Under the pieces are notes generated by a model. The model worked only from the letters and a program-made list of their open reading frames with translations, made no database searches and had not been told where the DNA came from. This document shows, in pieces, positions 16,627-25,201 of a stretch of 39,068 bases of DNA (position 1 is its first letter; every line of letters begins with the position of its first letter). The stretch is taken from positions 1 through 39,068 of the forward strand of contig WHSP01000025.1 of NCBI GenBank assembly GCA_009380025.1. Reading direction: 5' to 3'. The DNA is from Gemmatimonas sp. (GTDB lineage: Bacteria; Gemmatimonadota; Gemmatimonadetes; Longimicrobiales; Longimicrobiaceae). A program made the translations under genes and the position numbers.

Positions 16627-17907
16627 ATGGCGAACGACAAACACCTTCGCTGCTCCTTTTGCGGAAAGTCCAAGGACGCGGTAAAGCGTTTCATTTCGGG
16701 ACCTTCCGTCTACATCTGCAACGAGTGCATCTCGCTCTGTAACGAGATCCTGGCAGAAGAGGAGGAGAAGGAAGCAGCGAACACTCCTACGCCGCTGCCG
16801 ACGCCGAGGGAGATCAAGGAAGCGCTGGATCAGTACGTCATCGGGCAGGACGACGCCAAGCGGTGGCTATCGGTCGCGGTCTACAACCACTACAAACGGG
16901 TCACAGGGACATTCCCGAGCGAGGGGGTGCAACGTCACCCTCACGCGCCGGTGGCTGACGACGTCGAACTGGACAAGTCGAACATTCTGCTGATCGGCTC
17001 CACAGGTGTCGGGAAGACGTTGCTTGCCCAGACGCTCGCCCGCACCCTGCAGGTTCCCTTCACCATCGTCGATGCGACGACGCTGACGGAGGCCGGGTAC
17101 GTCGGCGAAGATGTGGAAAACATTCTGGTCCGCCTTCTCCAGGCCGCGGATTTCAACGTGGCGGAGTGCGAGAGGGGGATCATCTACATTGACGAGATCG
17201 ACAAGATCGCGCGGAAAAGCGAGAACCCGTCGATCACGCGGGACGTGTCGGGTGAGGGCGTGCAGCAGGCGCTCCTGAAGATTCTGGAGGGGACCACTGC
17301 CTCCGTGCCGCCCCAGGGAGGACGGAAGCACCCCCAGCAGGAATACATCCAGATCAACACGCGAGACATCCTCTTCATCTGCGGCGGGGCTTTCGATGGG
17401 CTCGAAAAGATCATCGAAGCCCGTACGGGCAGACAGCAGATCGGCTTTGCGACCGAGGCCGGGGGCGGATCGATCAGTGACGAGACGAACCCCTTCCAGA
17501 ATGTCGAGCCCGAGGATCTGCTGCGCTTCGGTCTGATCCCCGAGCTCGTCGGGCGGCTGCCAGTGGTGGTAACGCTGGACAACCTGAACGAAGACGCCCT
17601 GGTGCGGATCCTTTCGGAGCCAAAGAACGCCATCATCAAGCAGTACCGGAAGATCCTGGGGATGGAAGACGTCGGGCTTACATTCGATCCGGCCGCCGTC
17701 CGAGCCATTGCGGGAAAGGCGCTGGACCGCGGTACAGGTGCCCGCGGCCTGAGAGCCGTGATCGAGGAAGTGATGTGCGAAGTGATGTTCGACATTCCTT
17801 CGCGCCCGGACGTGCGCGAGGTTGTCATCACACCCGAGAGCATCACCGACAGAATCCCCCCGCTATTGATCCTGGCGGCCGAGCCGAAGCAGAAGAAGGA
17901 GGCGTAG
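16627..17907 (+). CDS. clpX: ATP-dependent Clp protease ATPase subunit ClpX
   Basis: This is a 426-residue AAA+ unfoldase. The N-terminal zinc domain has C9/C12 (CSFCGKS) and C31/C34 (CNECISLC). The AAA+ module has the Walker A motif GSTGVGKT, the pore loop [10 protein letters not shown], Walker B ([10 protein letters not shown]), and the ClpP-docking loop QQIGFA. It recognises tagged or damaged proteins and threads them into ClpP. The ATG at 16627 gives the standard N-terminus. The 127-bp gap after clpP shows no strong promoter. Confidence 0.97.
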   Translation: MANDKHLRCSFCGKSKDAVKRFISGPSVYICNECISLCNEILAEEEEKEAANTPTPLPTPREIKEALDQYVIGQDDAKRWLSVAVYNHYKRVTGTFPSEGVQRHPHAPVADDVELDKSNILLIGSTGVGKTLLAQTLARTLQVPFTIVDATTLTEAGYVGEDVENILVRLLQAADFNVAECERGIIYIDEIDKIARKSENPSITRDVSGEGVQQALLKILEGTTASVPPQGGRKHPQQEYIQINTRDILFICGGAFDGLEKIIEARTGRQQIGFATEAGGGSISDETNPFQNVEPEDLLRFGLIPELVGRLPVVVTLDNLNEDALVRILSEPKNAIIKQYRKILGMEDVGLTFDPAAVRAIAGKALDRGTGARGLRAVIEEVMCEVMFDIPSRPDVREVVITPESITDRIPPLLILAAEPKQKKEA

Positions 17908-17937
17908 CGCGCCGGACGCGGTTACGTCGACACACTC

Positions 17938-17970
17938 CCGGCCCCCTGCGCCCTGCGCGTGGGGGGCCGG
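17938..17970 (+). terminator. GC-rich hairpin between clpX and engB
   Basis: CCGGCCCCC (17938-17946) pairs perfectly with GGGGGCCGG (17962-17970) around a 15-nt loop. No T tract follows. It lies 31 bp after the clpX stop and ends 24 bp before the engB start, so it may lower engB expression rather than end transcription. Confidence 0.4.
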
Positions 17971-17993
17971 CTCGCGTGAAGAGGAACTCAGAC

Positions 17994-18611
17994 GTGCGAA
18001 TCAAATCCGTAGACTTTGCCGGTGCCATTGGTCAGATCGGGCAGTCAGCGCCTCAGTCCGCAGAGGGCCTTCCCCAGGTGGCGTTCTCCGGACGCTCGAA
18101 TGTGGGAAAGTCCAGCCTCATCAATCGGATGCTTGGGAGGACCCGGACCCCGATCGCGCGGGTCTCCTCGACCCCGGGAAAAACCCAAGAGATCAACTTC
18201 TTCCGGGTGAGATCGGACATCGGCGACGTCGCTCTCGTCGACCTGCCGGGCTATGGCTTCGCCAGGGCGCCCGACGAGGCGCGGGTCCACTGGGGCCGAC
18301 TGATCGAAGGCTTCCTGTCGTCAACGGAAGACCTGCGGGGCGTCGTGCAGTTGATCGACATCCGGCACGGCCCGACCGACGACGATCGGAAGGCGATCGA
18401 ATACCTGGCGGACGTCGGAATGCCGGTGCTCTTCGTTCTCACGAAAGCCGATAAGCTGAAGCCGCAAAAGCGCAAGGCGGCCATTGCGGAGATCACGGCG
18501 GGCCTGGGCGTGGAGTCGGACCAGGTCATCCCGGTATCCGTGCTCTCGGGTCACGGGATCACCGAGCTACTAGCGGCGTTGGGCGAGCTATTGGAAGACA
18601 GCGGGGAGTAG
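17994..18611 (+). CDS. engB: Ribosome biogenesis GTP-binding protein EngB (YsxC/YihA)
   Basis: This 205-residue protein is a TrmE-Era-EngA-EngB-Septin family GTPase. It has G1 GRSNVGKSS, G2/switch I with TPGKTQEINFF, G3 DLPGYGFA and G4 TKADK. It helps assemble the large ribosomal subunit. I chose GTG 17994, with GAGGA 8 bp upstream and a normal family N-terminus. A second GTG at 17976 would add six residues. A longer frame back to 17775 overlaps clpX and is not credible. It is the last gene of the plus-strand quality-control block and converges with a sigma-54 activator gene across a repeat region. Confidence 0.94.
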   Translation: MRIKSVDFAGAIGQIGQSAPQSAEGLPQVAFSGRSNVGKSSLINRMLGRTRTPIARVSSTPGKTQEINFFRVRSDIGDVALVDLPGYGFARAPDEARVHWGRLIEGFLSSTEDLRGVVQLIDIRHGPTDDDRKAIEYLADVGMPVLFVLTKADKLKPQKRKAAIAEITAGLGVESDQVIPVSVLSGHGITELLAALGELLEDSGE

Positions 18612-18671
18612 CGGATCCAGGTGCTGTCATCCGCGGCGGAGTCATGATCAACGCCGGCGCTCATCTCCACT

Positions 18672-18787
18672 TGTTGTCACCCCCGCCCCCTGTTGTCATC
18701 CCCGCCCCATGCTGTCATCCCCGCGCACGCGGGGATCCAGTCACCATCGCCTGTCCAGCCCCAGGATTCCCACCTGCGCGGGAATGA
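18672..18787. repeat. Palindromic intergenic repeat, copy 2, with short tandem repeats
   Basis: The arms at 18715-18737 and 18765-18787 are inverted repeats matching at 19 of 23 positions. The first arm contains CCCCGCG-CAC-GCGGGG. It belongs to the same family as the element at 4627-4700 and is nearly equal in length (73 versus 74 bp). Before it, TGTTGTCA-CCCCCGCCCC-like units recur at about 18672, 18691 and 18711, as partial copies of the arm. The site lies between the convergent ends of engB and the sigma-54 activator gene. Confidence 0.75.
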
Positions 18788-18821
18788 CGGACGGGAGTTC
18801 CGGCGCCCGACGACGCAGAGG

Positions 18822-20381
18822 TCAGTCCAGGTCGAACTCCTTGATCTTCCGGTAGAGGGTACGCTCGCCGATGCCGAGTATCTCGGCGGCCCGGCGCCGG
18901 TTCCCACCGACCTCTCGGAGAGCCGCGCCTATGGCCTCGCGTTCCAGGTCGAGCATCGTCATTCCTGGCCGGTAGACCACGACCCCTTCCGGTTCGGCCG
19001 GTTCCTCTTCCGCGGGGATCTCGGCCTCTACTGTCGGCGTGGACGGGATGACCGCGAACGACGGGGTATACGGCAGCTCGCCCCGCCGATCCTGCCGAAG
19101 CCGAAAGTTCTCCATCTCCCTGCGCAGGTCCTCGACATCCAGCTTGAGGTCGAAGATGGTTCGCAGAATGAATTCCAACTCGGCCGGGGTGCCACTCGCC
19201 TGTGGTGAAGCGAGAGGCCGCGGAGCGGGAACGGGGAGCAGGCTCGCCCTGTGTCCCCCGGCGCGTACTTCGTTCGGGATGTCCCCAGGCCGGATCGGAT
19301 CCCGGTGTGCCAGGACGACCATGGACTCGATCAGGTTACGGAGCTCGCGAACGTTCCCCGGCCACGAGTAATCGACGAGAAGTTGGAGCGCTTCGGGGTC
19401 GATCCCCGGGAATGGCCTATCGTGCTGGCGACTGAATTCGCGGACGAACTGTTCGATCAGCCGCGGGATGTCCTTGCGACGATTCCGGAGCGGCGGGAGG
19501 GCGATGCGCAGAACGTTCAGGCGGTGGTAGAGGTCACGCCGAAACTCGCCGACCTCGACGCCTTCTCTGAGGTCGCGGTTGGTCGCGGCGATCACCCGGA
19601 CGTCGACCCGGAGAACGCTCTCGCCGCCGACGCGACGGAACTCCCGCTCTTCGAGCACCCGCAAGAGCTTCGTTTGCGTCGCGAGCGGCATCTCACCGAT
19701 CTCATCGAGAATGATCGTACCACCCTGAGCCAGCTCGAAGAGACCCTTGCGTAAGGAGGCAGCGCCGGTGAATGCGCCCTTCTCGTGCCCGAAGAGCTCG
19801 CTCTCGAGCAGCGTCTCCGGGAGCGCGGCGACGTTGACTGCGATGAACGGCTTGTGGCGTCGGGGAGAAAGGGCGTGAAGGCCGCGGGCGACGAGCTCCT
19901 TGCCCGTTCCGCTCTCGCCCTCGATGAGGACAGTGGAGTTGACCTCGGCGATCCGGACGACACGCTCGAGGACCTCCTCCATTACTTCGGTCTCGCCGAC
20001 GATCCCGGTGACACCCCGGAGCCGCTCCCTCTCGATTAGCCTCCTGCCAACGAGGACGACCTCCTCAGCATCGATCGGTTTGACGAAGCATTCACTTGCG
20101 CCTAATGCCCGGCACGCCTCACGGCTGACTTCCTCGGTCGGCTCCAGGAGGGCAACGATGGGAAGCCGGGTCTGCTCTCGGGCGGCGGAAACGAGCTGCC
20201 TCGCGCGGCGTTCGTGGACTCCACCGGTCAGGATGAGAAGGACCGGATCCCCCGGGACGTCGCTCAGGCCCTCGCTCGCCGTCAGCAGCTCGACGGTCAG
20301 CCCGGCCGCGACGAATCCACCACGGAGGCGCACCGCCGGCTCGAGATCGTCCGCCGTGATCACCACGATCTCGCCGCTCAT
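18822..20381 (-). CDS. Sigma-54-dependent transcriptional activator with a degenerate receiver domain
   Basis: This is a 519-residue protein. The N-terminal domain (1 to about 115) has the length and spacing of a response regulator receiver, including a late lysine (FVKP), but the expected phosphoacceptor aspartate is missing: the strand reads PVLLILTGG. The AAA+ domain (about 125-365) has Walker A GESGTGKE, the sigma-54 contact loop GAFTGA and the R-finger region. A linker of about 110 residues follows; it includes a predicted coiled coil ([21 protein letters not shown]) and a proline/glutamate-rich stretch. The C-terminus is a Fis-type helix-turn-helix ([21 protein letters not shown]). No kinase gene is beside it. 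It may respond to a ligand or a partner protein rather than to phosphorylation. It lies at the far end of the dnaK-clp-engB block. Confidence 0.92.
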   Translation of the reverse strand: MSGEIVVITADDLEPAVRLRGGFVAAGLTVELLTASEGLSDVPGDPVLLILTGGVHERRARQLVSAAREQTRLPIVALLEPTEEVSREACRALGASECFVKPIDAEEVVLVGRRLIERERLRGVTGIVGETEVMEEVLERVVRIAEVNSTVLIEGESGTGKELVARGLHALSPRRHKPFIAVNVAALPETLLESELFGHEKGAFTGAASLRKGLFELAQGGTIILDEIGEMPLATQTKLLRVLEEREFRRVGGESVLRVDVRVIAATNRDLREGVEVGEFRRDLYHRLNVLRIALPPLRNRRKDIPRLIEQFVREFSRQHDRPFPGIDPEALQLLVDYSWPGNVRELRNLIESMVVLAHRDPIRPGDIPNEVRAGGHRASLLPVPAPRPLASPQASGTPAELEFILRTIFDLKLDVEDLRREMENFRLRQDRRGELPYTPSFAVIPSTPTVEAEIPAEEEPAEPEGVVVYRPGMTMLDLEREAIGAALREVGGNRRRAAEILGIGERTLYRKIKEFDLD

Positions 20382-20408
20382 ACGCAGCCCGTCTTCACGG
20401 CCGCTCGA

Positions 20409-21518
20409 TCATCGCGGAATGGAGCCGTCCGTATAGAAGGGAGGGCGAACGACCTCAGCGTCGATAGGCTGGCCGCGGATCTGGATTTCGATAGCGGTAC
20501 CGGGCTTTGCAAGATCCGTGGGAAGGTAGGTCAGGCCGATGCCTACCCCGAGGGAAGGGCTGAGCGTGCCGCTCGTTACCTTGCCCACTCGACGACCGCT
20601 GTGGCGAACGTCGTATCCCGGGCGAGGGAATCCACGCTGGAGGAGCCGGAACCCAACGAGTCGCTCCGCGGGACCCTCCTCCTTCACTCTTCGCAGGGTG
20701 TCACCGGCGACGAACCTTCCCTTATTCAGCTTCGTCACCCAGCCGAGCCCAGCCTCGAGGGGGTTCCGGGTCTCATCCAGATCGTTCCCGTATAGGGCAT
20801 AGCCCATCTCGAGGCGCAGGGAATCACGCGCCCCGAGGCCGGCCGGCATCACGCCGAGGCTTTCCCCCGCGCGCAGGATGGCGCGCCAGAGATGAGCTGC
20901 GTCCTCCGCCACCAAATAGAGTTCGAACCCGTCCTCGCCGGTGTAGCCGGTACGGCTGATAATCGAGGAGCTGCCATCGATTTCCCCGTTGGCGAAGCGG
21001 TAATAGGCGATCTGAGCCAGATCGATGCTGGCGAGCTTCTGGAGGACCTCCGCTGCATGCGGCCCCTGCAGCGCCAGCAAGGCGATTTCGTCCGATCGAT
21101 CGATGAGCTTGGCGTCGAAGCGGTCCAGAAATCTCGAGATCCAGGCGAAATCCTTCTCCCTGTTGGCCGCGTTGACGACGAGCATGTACCGATCGGCGAA
21201 ACGGTAGACGAGCAGGTCGTCGAGCAGGTTGCCGTCCTCACCCGGTAGGGTGGAGTACTGTGCCTGCCCCACGTCCAGAGCCGAAGCTTCGTTCGAGGAA
21301 ACGAACTGGACGAGATCCAGCGCCTGGGGGCCGGTGATCTCGAACTCCCCCATGTGGGAAACGTCGAAGAGGCCGGCAGTCGTGCGGACGGCGTTGTGCT
21401 CGGCCGTGATCCCCGCTGGATACTGGACGGGCATCTCGTAGCCTGCGAACGGGACGAGCTTGCCGCCCGCCGCCACATGCTCACTGTAAAGCGGTGTCCT
21501 ACGCAGCGCTTCGCTCAT
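20409..21518 (-). CDS. gcvT: Aminomethyltransferase, T protein of the glycine cleavage system
   Basis: This 369-residue protein has the GcvT fold throughout: PFAGYEMPVQYPAGITAEH and LFDVSHMGEFEITGPQAL near the N-terminus, ISRTGYTGEDGFELY in the middle, and the folate-binding GLGARDSLRLEMGYALYGNDLDE. It transfers the methylene group from the aminomethyl-lipoyl H protein to tetrahydrofolate. The ATG at 21518 overlaps the argF stop as ATGA. A longer frame to 21659 lies inside argF and is shadow. The H and P proteins are not nearby. Confidence 0.95.
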   Translation of the reverse strand: MSEALRRTPLYSEHVAAGGKLVPFAGYEMPVQYPAGITAEHNAVRTTAGLFDVSHMGEFEITGPQALDLVQFVSSNEASALDVGQAQYSTLPGEDGNLLDDLLVYRFADRYMLVVNAANREKDFAWISRFLDRFDAKLIDRSDEIALLALQGPHAAEVLQKLASIDLAQIAYYRFANGEIDGSSSIISRTGYTGEDGFELYLVAEDAAHLWRAILRAGESLGVMPAGLGARDSLRLEMGYALYGNDLDETRNPLEAGLGWVTKLNKGRFVAGDTLRRVKEEGPAERLVGFRLLQRGFPRPGYDVRHSGRRVGKVTSGTLSPSLGVGIGLTYLPTDLAKPGTAIEIQIRGQPIDAEVVRPPFYTDGSIPR

Positions 21519-22444
21519 TCGCCCTCGCCGTTCGCGACGACGGTGGCGAGGATAGCCTTCTGTACGTGGAGTCGGTTCTCGGCCTGATCGAAGATCCGCG
21601 ACCGAGGACCTTCGAGGACCGCTTCGGTGACTTCTTCCCCGCGATGTGCCGGTAGGCAATGCAGAAAGATCGCCCCGCCGGCAGCGGCCTTCATCAGTGC
21701 GTCGTCGACCTGGAAGCGGCCGAAGGCGCGAGCTCGCTGCCCATGCTCCTCCTCCTGTCCCATCGACGCCCAGACGTCAGTGTTCACGACGCTGGCACCT
21801 CGCACCGCTTCGTACGGGTCATCGGTGACACGGACAGACGCAGACCCCCGGGCCCGTTCCAGGATCTCAGCATCCGGGCCGTATCCCTCGGGGCACGCCA
21901 GCCGCAGCTCGAACCCAAAGCGGAAGGAGGCGTTGAGCCAGGAGTTGGCGACGTTGTTTCCGTCCCCGATCCACGCGACGGCGAGCGACGATAGGTCGTC
22001 GTCGAAATTCTCGCGGACGGTCATCAGGTCCGCCATCACCTGGCAGGGATGAAGGAGATCAGTGAGGCCGTTGATGACCGGAATCGTCGAAAAGTGGGCG
22101 AGCTCCGCGACGTCGCTGTGGGCGAACGTCCGGATCATCAGGGCGTCAACGTAGCGGGAAAGGACGCGAGCGGTATCTCGGATCGGCTCGCCGCGACCGA
22201 GCTGAATATCCCGCGCAGACAGGAAGATCGGATGCCCACCGAGTTGAACGGCGCCCACTTCGAACGACACCCGCGTCCGGGTCGAGCTCTTGGTGAAGAT
22301 CATCCCGAGAGTCCGGCCCGCGAACGGCATCTCGCGGTATTCACCGCGCTTCATCCGCCGGGCGAGGTCGAGGACTGCCTCGAGCTCGTCTCGAGAGAAG
22401 TCCGGAAGGGCGAGGAAATCGCGCTTTTGGCGCTGTCCGGGCAT
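21515..22444 (-). CDS. argF: Ornithine carbamoyltransferase
   Basis: This is a 309-residue protein of the aspartate/ornithine carbamoyltransferase family. The carbamoyl-phosphate loop is STRTR (54-58), followed by the HPCQ motif and GDGNNVANSW. Near the end, FLHCLPAHRGEEV is the ornithine-specific HCLP loop. It makes citrulline in arginine synthesis. N-acetylornithine carbamoyltransferases have a different HCLP context, so the normal OTC is more likely. The ATG at 22444 gives the usual N-terminus; a longer frame extends to 22540 but is not conserved-looking. An extended -10-like TG-C-TATCTT sits on the minus strand at about 22494-22502. No other arginine gene is adjacent. Confidence 0.93.
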   Translation of the reverse strand: MPGQRQKRDFLALPDFSRDELEAVLDLARRMKRGEYREMPFAGRTLGMIFTKSSTRTRVSFEVGAVQLGGHPIFLSARDIQLGRGEPIRDTARVLSRYVDALMIRTFAHSDVAELAHFSTIPVINGLTDLLHPCQVMADLMTVRENFDDDLSSLAVAWIGDGNNVANSWLNASFRFGFELRLACPEGYGPDAEILERARGSASVRVTDDPYEAVRGASVVNTDVWASMGQEEEHGQRARAFGRFQVDDALMKAAAGGAIFLHCLPAHRGEEVTEAVLEGPRSRIFDQAENRLHVQKAILATVVANGEGE

Positions 22445-22670
22445 CGGAACTCGGAAGATGTGAACTGGTACAAGTTCTTTCGTGTCGCGGGCTAAGATAG
22501 CACGGCCGAGATTCGGCGACCACCCGACTCCCGGGGGCATCCCAGGAGATCACAGCCGCGAGCTCCTTCGGGTCCGCGAGCTGGGGACACGGGCGGGCGG
22601 TTGCTGGGAAGATCATAATGGGGAAGCCGCCCAGATCTCGCCGGCTGATATATTTGGCAAGGGTGCGCTC

Positions 22671-23195
22671 ATGCTCCGCCTCTTCACCTTCCTCACGGTC
22701 GTCCTGCTTGGCTGCGCCCCGCGCGGTGAGCCCTCCGACTCGTTGAGTCCGGGAACACGGGCCGCTGGGCGCGAAGGCAGGGAAAACATACTCGTCGGCG
22801 TCGTTCGGATCGTGGGTTCGGCGCCGGTCAATCTGCAGGTCGTCGTTCAGCCGGAGGGAGAGCGGACCGTCCGGCTGCTGGGGCCCCTGGTCCCCGAGCT
22901 GGAGAATCTGGCCGGGGTGAGGGTAGCCGTCGAAGGGGACATCACCGAATCGCCGGACCCCATCGCCGACCGTCAGCTCGAGGCGACCAGGTACGAGATC
23001 GTCGAGGTGGACGGGAGCCCGGTCGTGATGGGAGAGATCATATCGGTTTCGGACGGTAACGCGCGCCTCCGCACGGCGGATGGCGAGGAGGTCAATCTCA
23101 GTGGTGTACCTGAGGCGTTTCGCGTGGGGCAGAAAGTCTGGATCCAGGGTCCGCGAAGCGTCGCGGTGCAGGCATATGGAATGATTCGACAATGA
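22671..23195 (+). CDS. Small lipoprotein of unknown function
   Basis: This is a 174-residue protein with a lipoprotein signal (LTVVLLGC, lipidation at C15). The mature part is beta-rich: two similar stretches, NILVGVVRIVG... and VVMGEIISVSDG..., may each form a small barrel like those in OB-fold lipoproteins. I do not recognise a named family. The ATG at 22671 has AAGGG at a suitable distance; the frame is open further upstream but without signs of coding. Its stop overlaps the next lipoprotein gene as ATGA, so the two are made together and may form a complex in the envelope. Confidence 0.75.
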   Translation: MLRLFTFLTVVLLGCAPRGEPSDSLSPGTRAAGREGRENILVGVVRIVGSAPVNLQVVVQPEGERTVRLLGPLVPELENLAGVRVAVEGDITESPDPIADRQLEATRYEIVEVDGSPVVMGEIISVSDGNARLRTADGEEVNLSGVPEAFRVGQKVWIQGPRSVAVQAYGMIRQ

Positions 23196-25189
23196 GAGCG
23201 TGGCGAAGGGGATTGGTTGCCCCGATTTGTGGTGCCCTGGCTTCGACGGTGCTCCTCGCGTGTAGCGACGGAACCAGTCCCGCCGCGACCGGAGTTTCGG
23301 TCCGCATTCGGCTTGGGCTGGCGGAGTTCGACGAGCAAACGATCGCGATCGGTGAGAGCTTGCAGCTCAGTGCTGAAGTTCTGAACGAAACGGGCGATCC
23401 GATCGACGGGCAGAACGTCGAGTGGTCGAGCGACCGAACGGACGTGGCGACCGTCAGTGGGACGGGCCGCGTGAACGCGGTAGGGCTCGGGACGGCGCAG
23501 ATCACGGCGCGTCACGCCGCGGGAGAGGAAATCGCAATCGTCAACGTCGCACAAAGCTTCCTGGCGACGGATCTGCCCGATTGTGGGGCCGCGGACGCCT
23601 TGACGTTGGGCGTCGGCGAGGCGCTGGTGGTCGCAGGTCCCGACGCGCTGCCGATCTGTCTGGGAGGGGGCGCGGACGGCGACGCGGAGTACGCCATGGC
23701 CGCCGTCAACCTCGGGTCGACGGCCGCGTCGATACTGCAGGTCCGCATCGACGGGGTGGGTGTCGTGCAATCGGCCGCGTCGACGAACCGGGTCAGCACG
23801 ATGCTGCTCTCGGATCGTCCGACGACGAACGAGCGCTTTCATAACCGAATCCGTGGCGAGATTCCGGCCAGCCTCGAGCACCGACTGAACACTTTCCCCG
23901 AAGCGGAGGCGCTCGGCGGACCGAGCTATCAGATCGGCGTCGACGAAGTACTATCGTTCAACGTCAACGCCGCCCCGGGCGACGGGTGTGCCGCGCCGGA
24001 CCTGCGAGGGGGCCGGGTCCGGTACGTCGGCGAGCATGCCGTGGCCGTCGCCGATACGATGAACCCGGCCGGTGGCTTCACCGACGCGGACTACAAGGCC
24101 CTCGTCGACTTCTTCGACGATGACGTCTGGCCGCTCGTGACGGAGAACTTCGGAGAGCCGTCGGACATCGATGGAACGCAGAAGGTCTACATCTTCTTCA
24201 CGCGTGCGGTCAACGAGCTCGGGGAGAACCAGCCGAGGGGGTCGAGCTACGTGGGCGGTTTCTTCTTCAATCGTGACCTCTTCCCGACGAGCTCCTGCGA
24301 GGGAAGCAACGTCGCGGAGATGTTCTATCTTCTCGTACCGGATCCGACCGGCGAGACGGGAGGCCGGGCCTTCTCACCCGAGTTCGTCTACCGCAGCAAT
24401 CTGAACGTGCTGGTTCACGAGTTCCAGCACCTCGTGAACGACTCGAGGCGCCTGCACGTGAACCACGTGCTGGAGTGGGAAGAAGGATGGCTGGGCGAAG
24501 GGCTCAGCCACATCGCCGAGGAGCTCATGTTCTTCCGTAAGTCGGACGGGCTCGGGCCCGCGGAGAACATCGGGCCCGTGGCGTTGGCAGAGAACCAGCG
24601 CGCAAGCGACGCGTTCCGAATCTATCAGCTCGACAATCTGGAGCGCCTGAAGAGGTTCCTGCAGGAGCCGGCTGGCCACAGCGTCATCGGCGGAGCGAAT
24701 CTCCTGGAAACCCGAGGGGCCTCCCGGTCCTTCCTGCGGTACTCGGCCGACCAGCAACCCGGAGAGGACACTGCTCTCTGGCAAGCACTCGTCCGGGACA
24801 CCCGGCATGCAGGGCTCGCGAACCTCGAAGCGGCGCTCGGCATGGAGCCCGCCGATCTCATCCGGGACTGGGCGGCCGCACTGTACGCAGACGATCTGTT
24901 GCCGGGGTCGGAGGCAAGGTTCCAGCTTCCGAGCTGGAACTTCCGGGCAATCTGGCCAGTTGCTGGAACTCTTGGTCTCGGGACCCCGAACCAGAACTAT
25001 CCGCTCATCGTCAGGCCAATCGAGCCAACTCAGGTCTACACCGAGGAACTGAGCGGTGGGGGCGCGCTGTACACTCGGGCCGTCGTGCCAGCCGATCAGG
25101 TTGCCGCCATTCGGTACGTTCTGGGTTCCACCCCACCCTACCTTCCCCTACCGGCGCGCGTCCAGGTCGTCGTGATGAGGGTGGACTGA
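23192..25189 (+). CDS. Lipoprotein with Ig-like domain and an HExxH (M30/hyicolysin-like) metalloprotease domain
   Basis: This 665-residue protein has a lipobox (TVLLAC, C24). A bacterial Ig-like (Big_2) domain at about 35-120 shows AVGLGTAQITARH. Then comes a region of unknown fold and, from about residue 290, a metalloprotease domain with VHEFQHLVN (H409, E410, H413) and a following EGLSH (E436 likely third ligand). This arrangement resembles the M30/hyicolysin peptidases and their many lipoprotein relatives. Paired cysteines in the central part (for example DLPDCGAAD and LPICLGG) fit an exported protein. The start at 23192 overlaps the upstream lipoprotein stop. Substrate is unknown; a role in outer-surface protein degradation is an inference. 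Confidence 0.82.
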   Translation: MRAWRRGLVAPICGALASTVLLACSDGTSPAATGVSVRIRLGLAEFDEQTIAIGESLQLSAEVLNETGDPIDGQNVEWSSDRTDVATVSGTGRVNAVGLGTAQITARHAAGEEIAIVNVAQSFLATDLPDCGAADALTLGVGEALVVAGPDALPICLGGGADGDAEYAMAAVNLGSTAASILQVRIDGVGVVQSAASTNRVSTMLLSDRPTTNERFHNRIRGEIPASLEHRLNTFPEAEALGGPSYQIGVDEVLSFNVNAAPGDGCAAPDLRGGRVRYVGEHAVAVADTMNPAGGFTDADYKALVDFFDDDVWPLVTENFGEPSDIDGTQKVYIFFTRAVNELGENQPRGSSYVGGFFFNRDLFPTSSCEGSNVAEMFYLLVPDPTGETGGRAFSPEFVYRSNLNVLVHEFQHLVNDSRRLHVNHVLEWEEGWLGEGLSHIAEELMFFRKSDGLGPAENIGPVALAENQRASDAFRIYQLDNLERLKRFLQEPAGHSVIGGANLLETRGASRSFLRYSADQQPGEDTALWQALVRDTRHAGLANLEAALGMEPADLIRDWAAALYADDLLPGSEARFQLPSWNFRAIWPVAGTLGLGTPNQNYPLIVRPIEPTQVYTEELSGGGALYTRAVVPADQVAAIRYVLGSTPPYLPLPARVQVVVMRVD

Positions 25190-25201
25190 CGGGTCCGCGG
25201 G

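Noticed and set aside
18672-18787. CRISPR-like short repeats after engB
   Set aside because: The units are degenerate pieces of the palindromic element without regular spacers or cas genes.
22341-23881. Two minus-strand frames of about 280-300 codons antisense to the lipoprotein genes
   Set aside because: They have arginine-rich, low-complexity composition and no ribosome-binding site, and lie opposite genes with clear lipoprotein signals.
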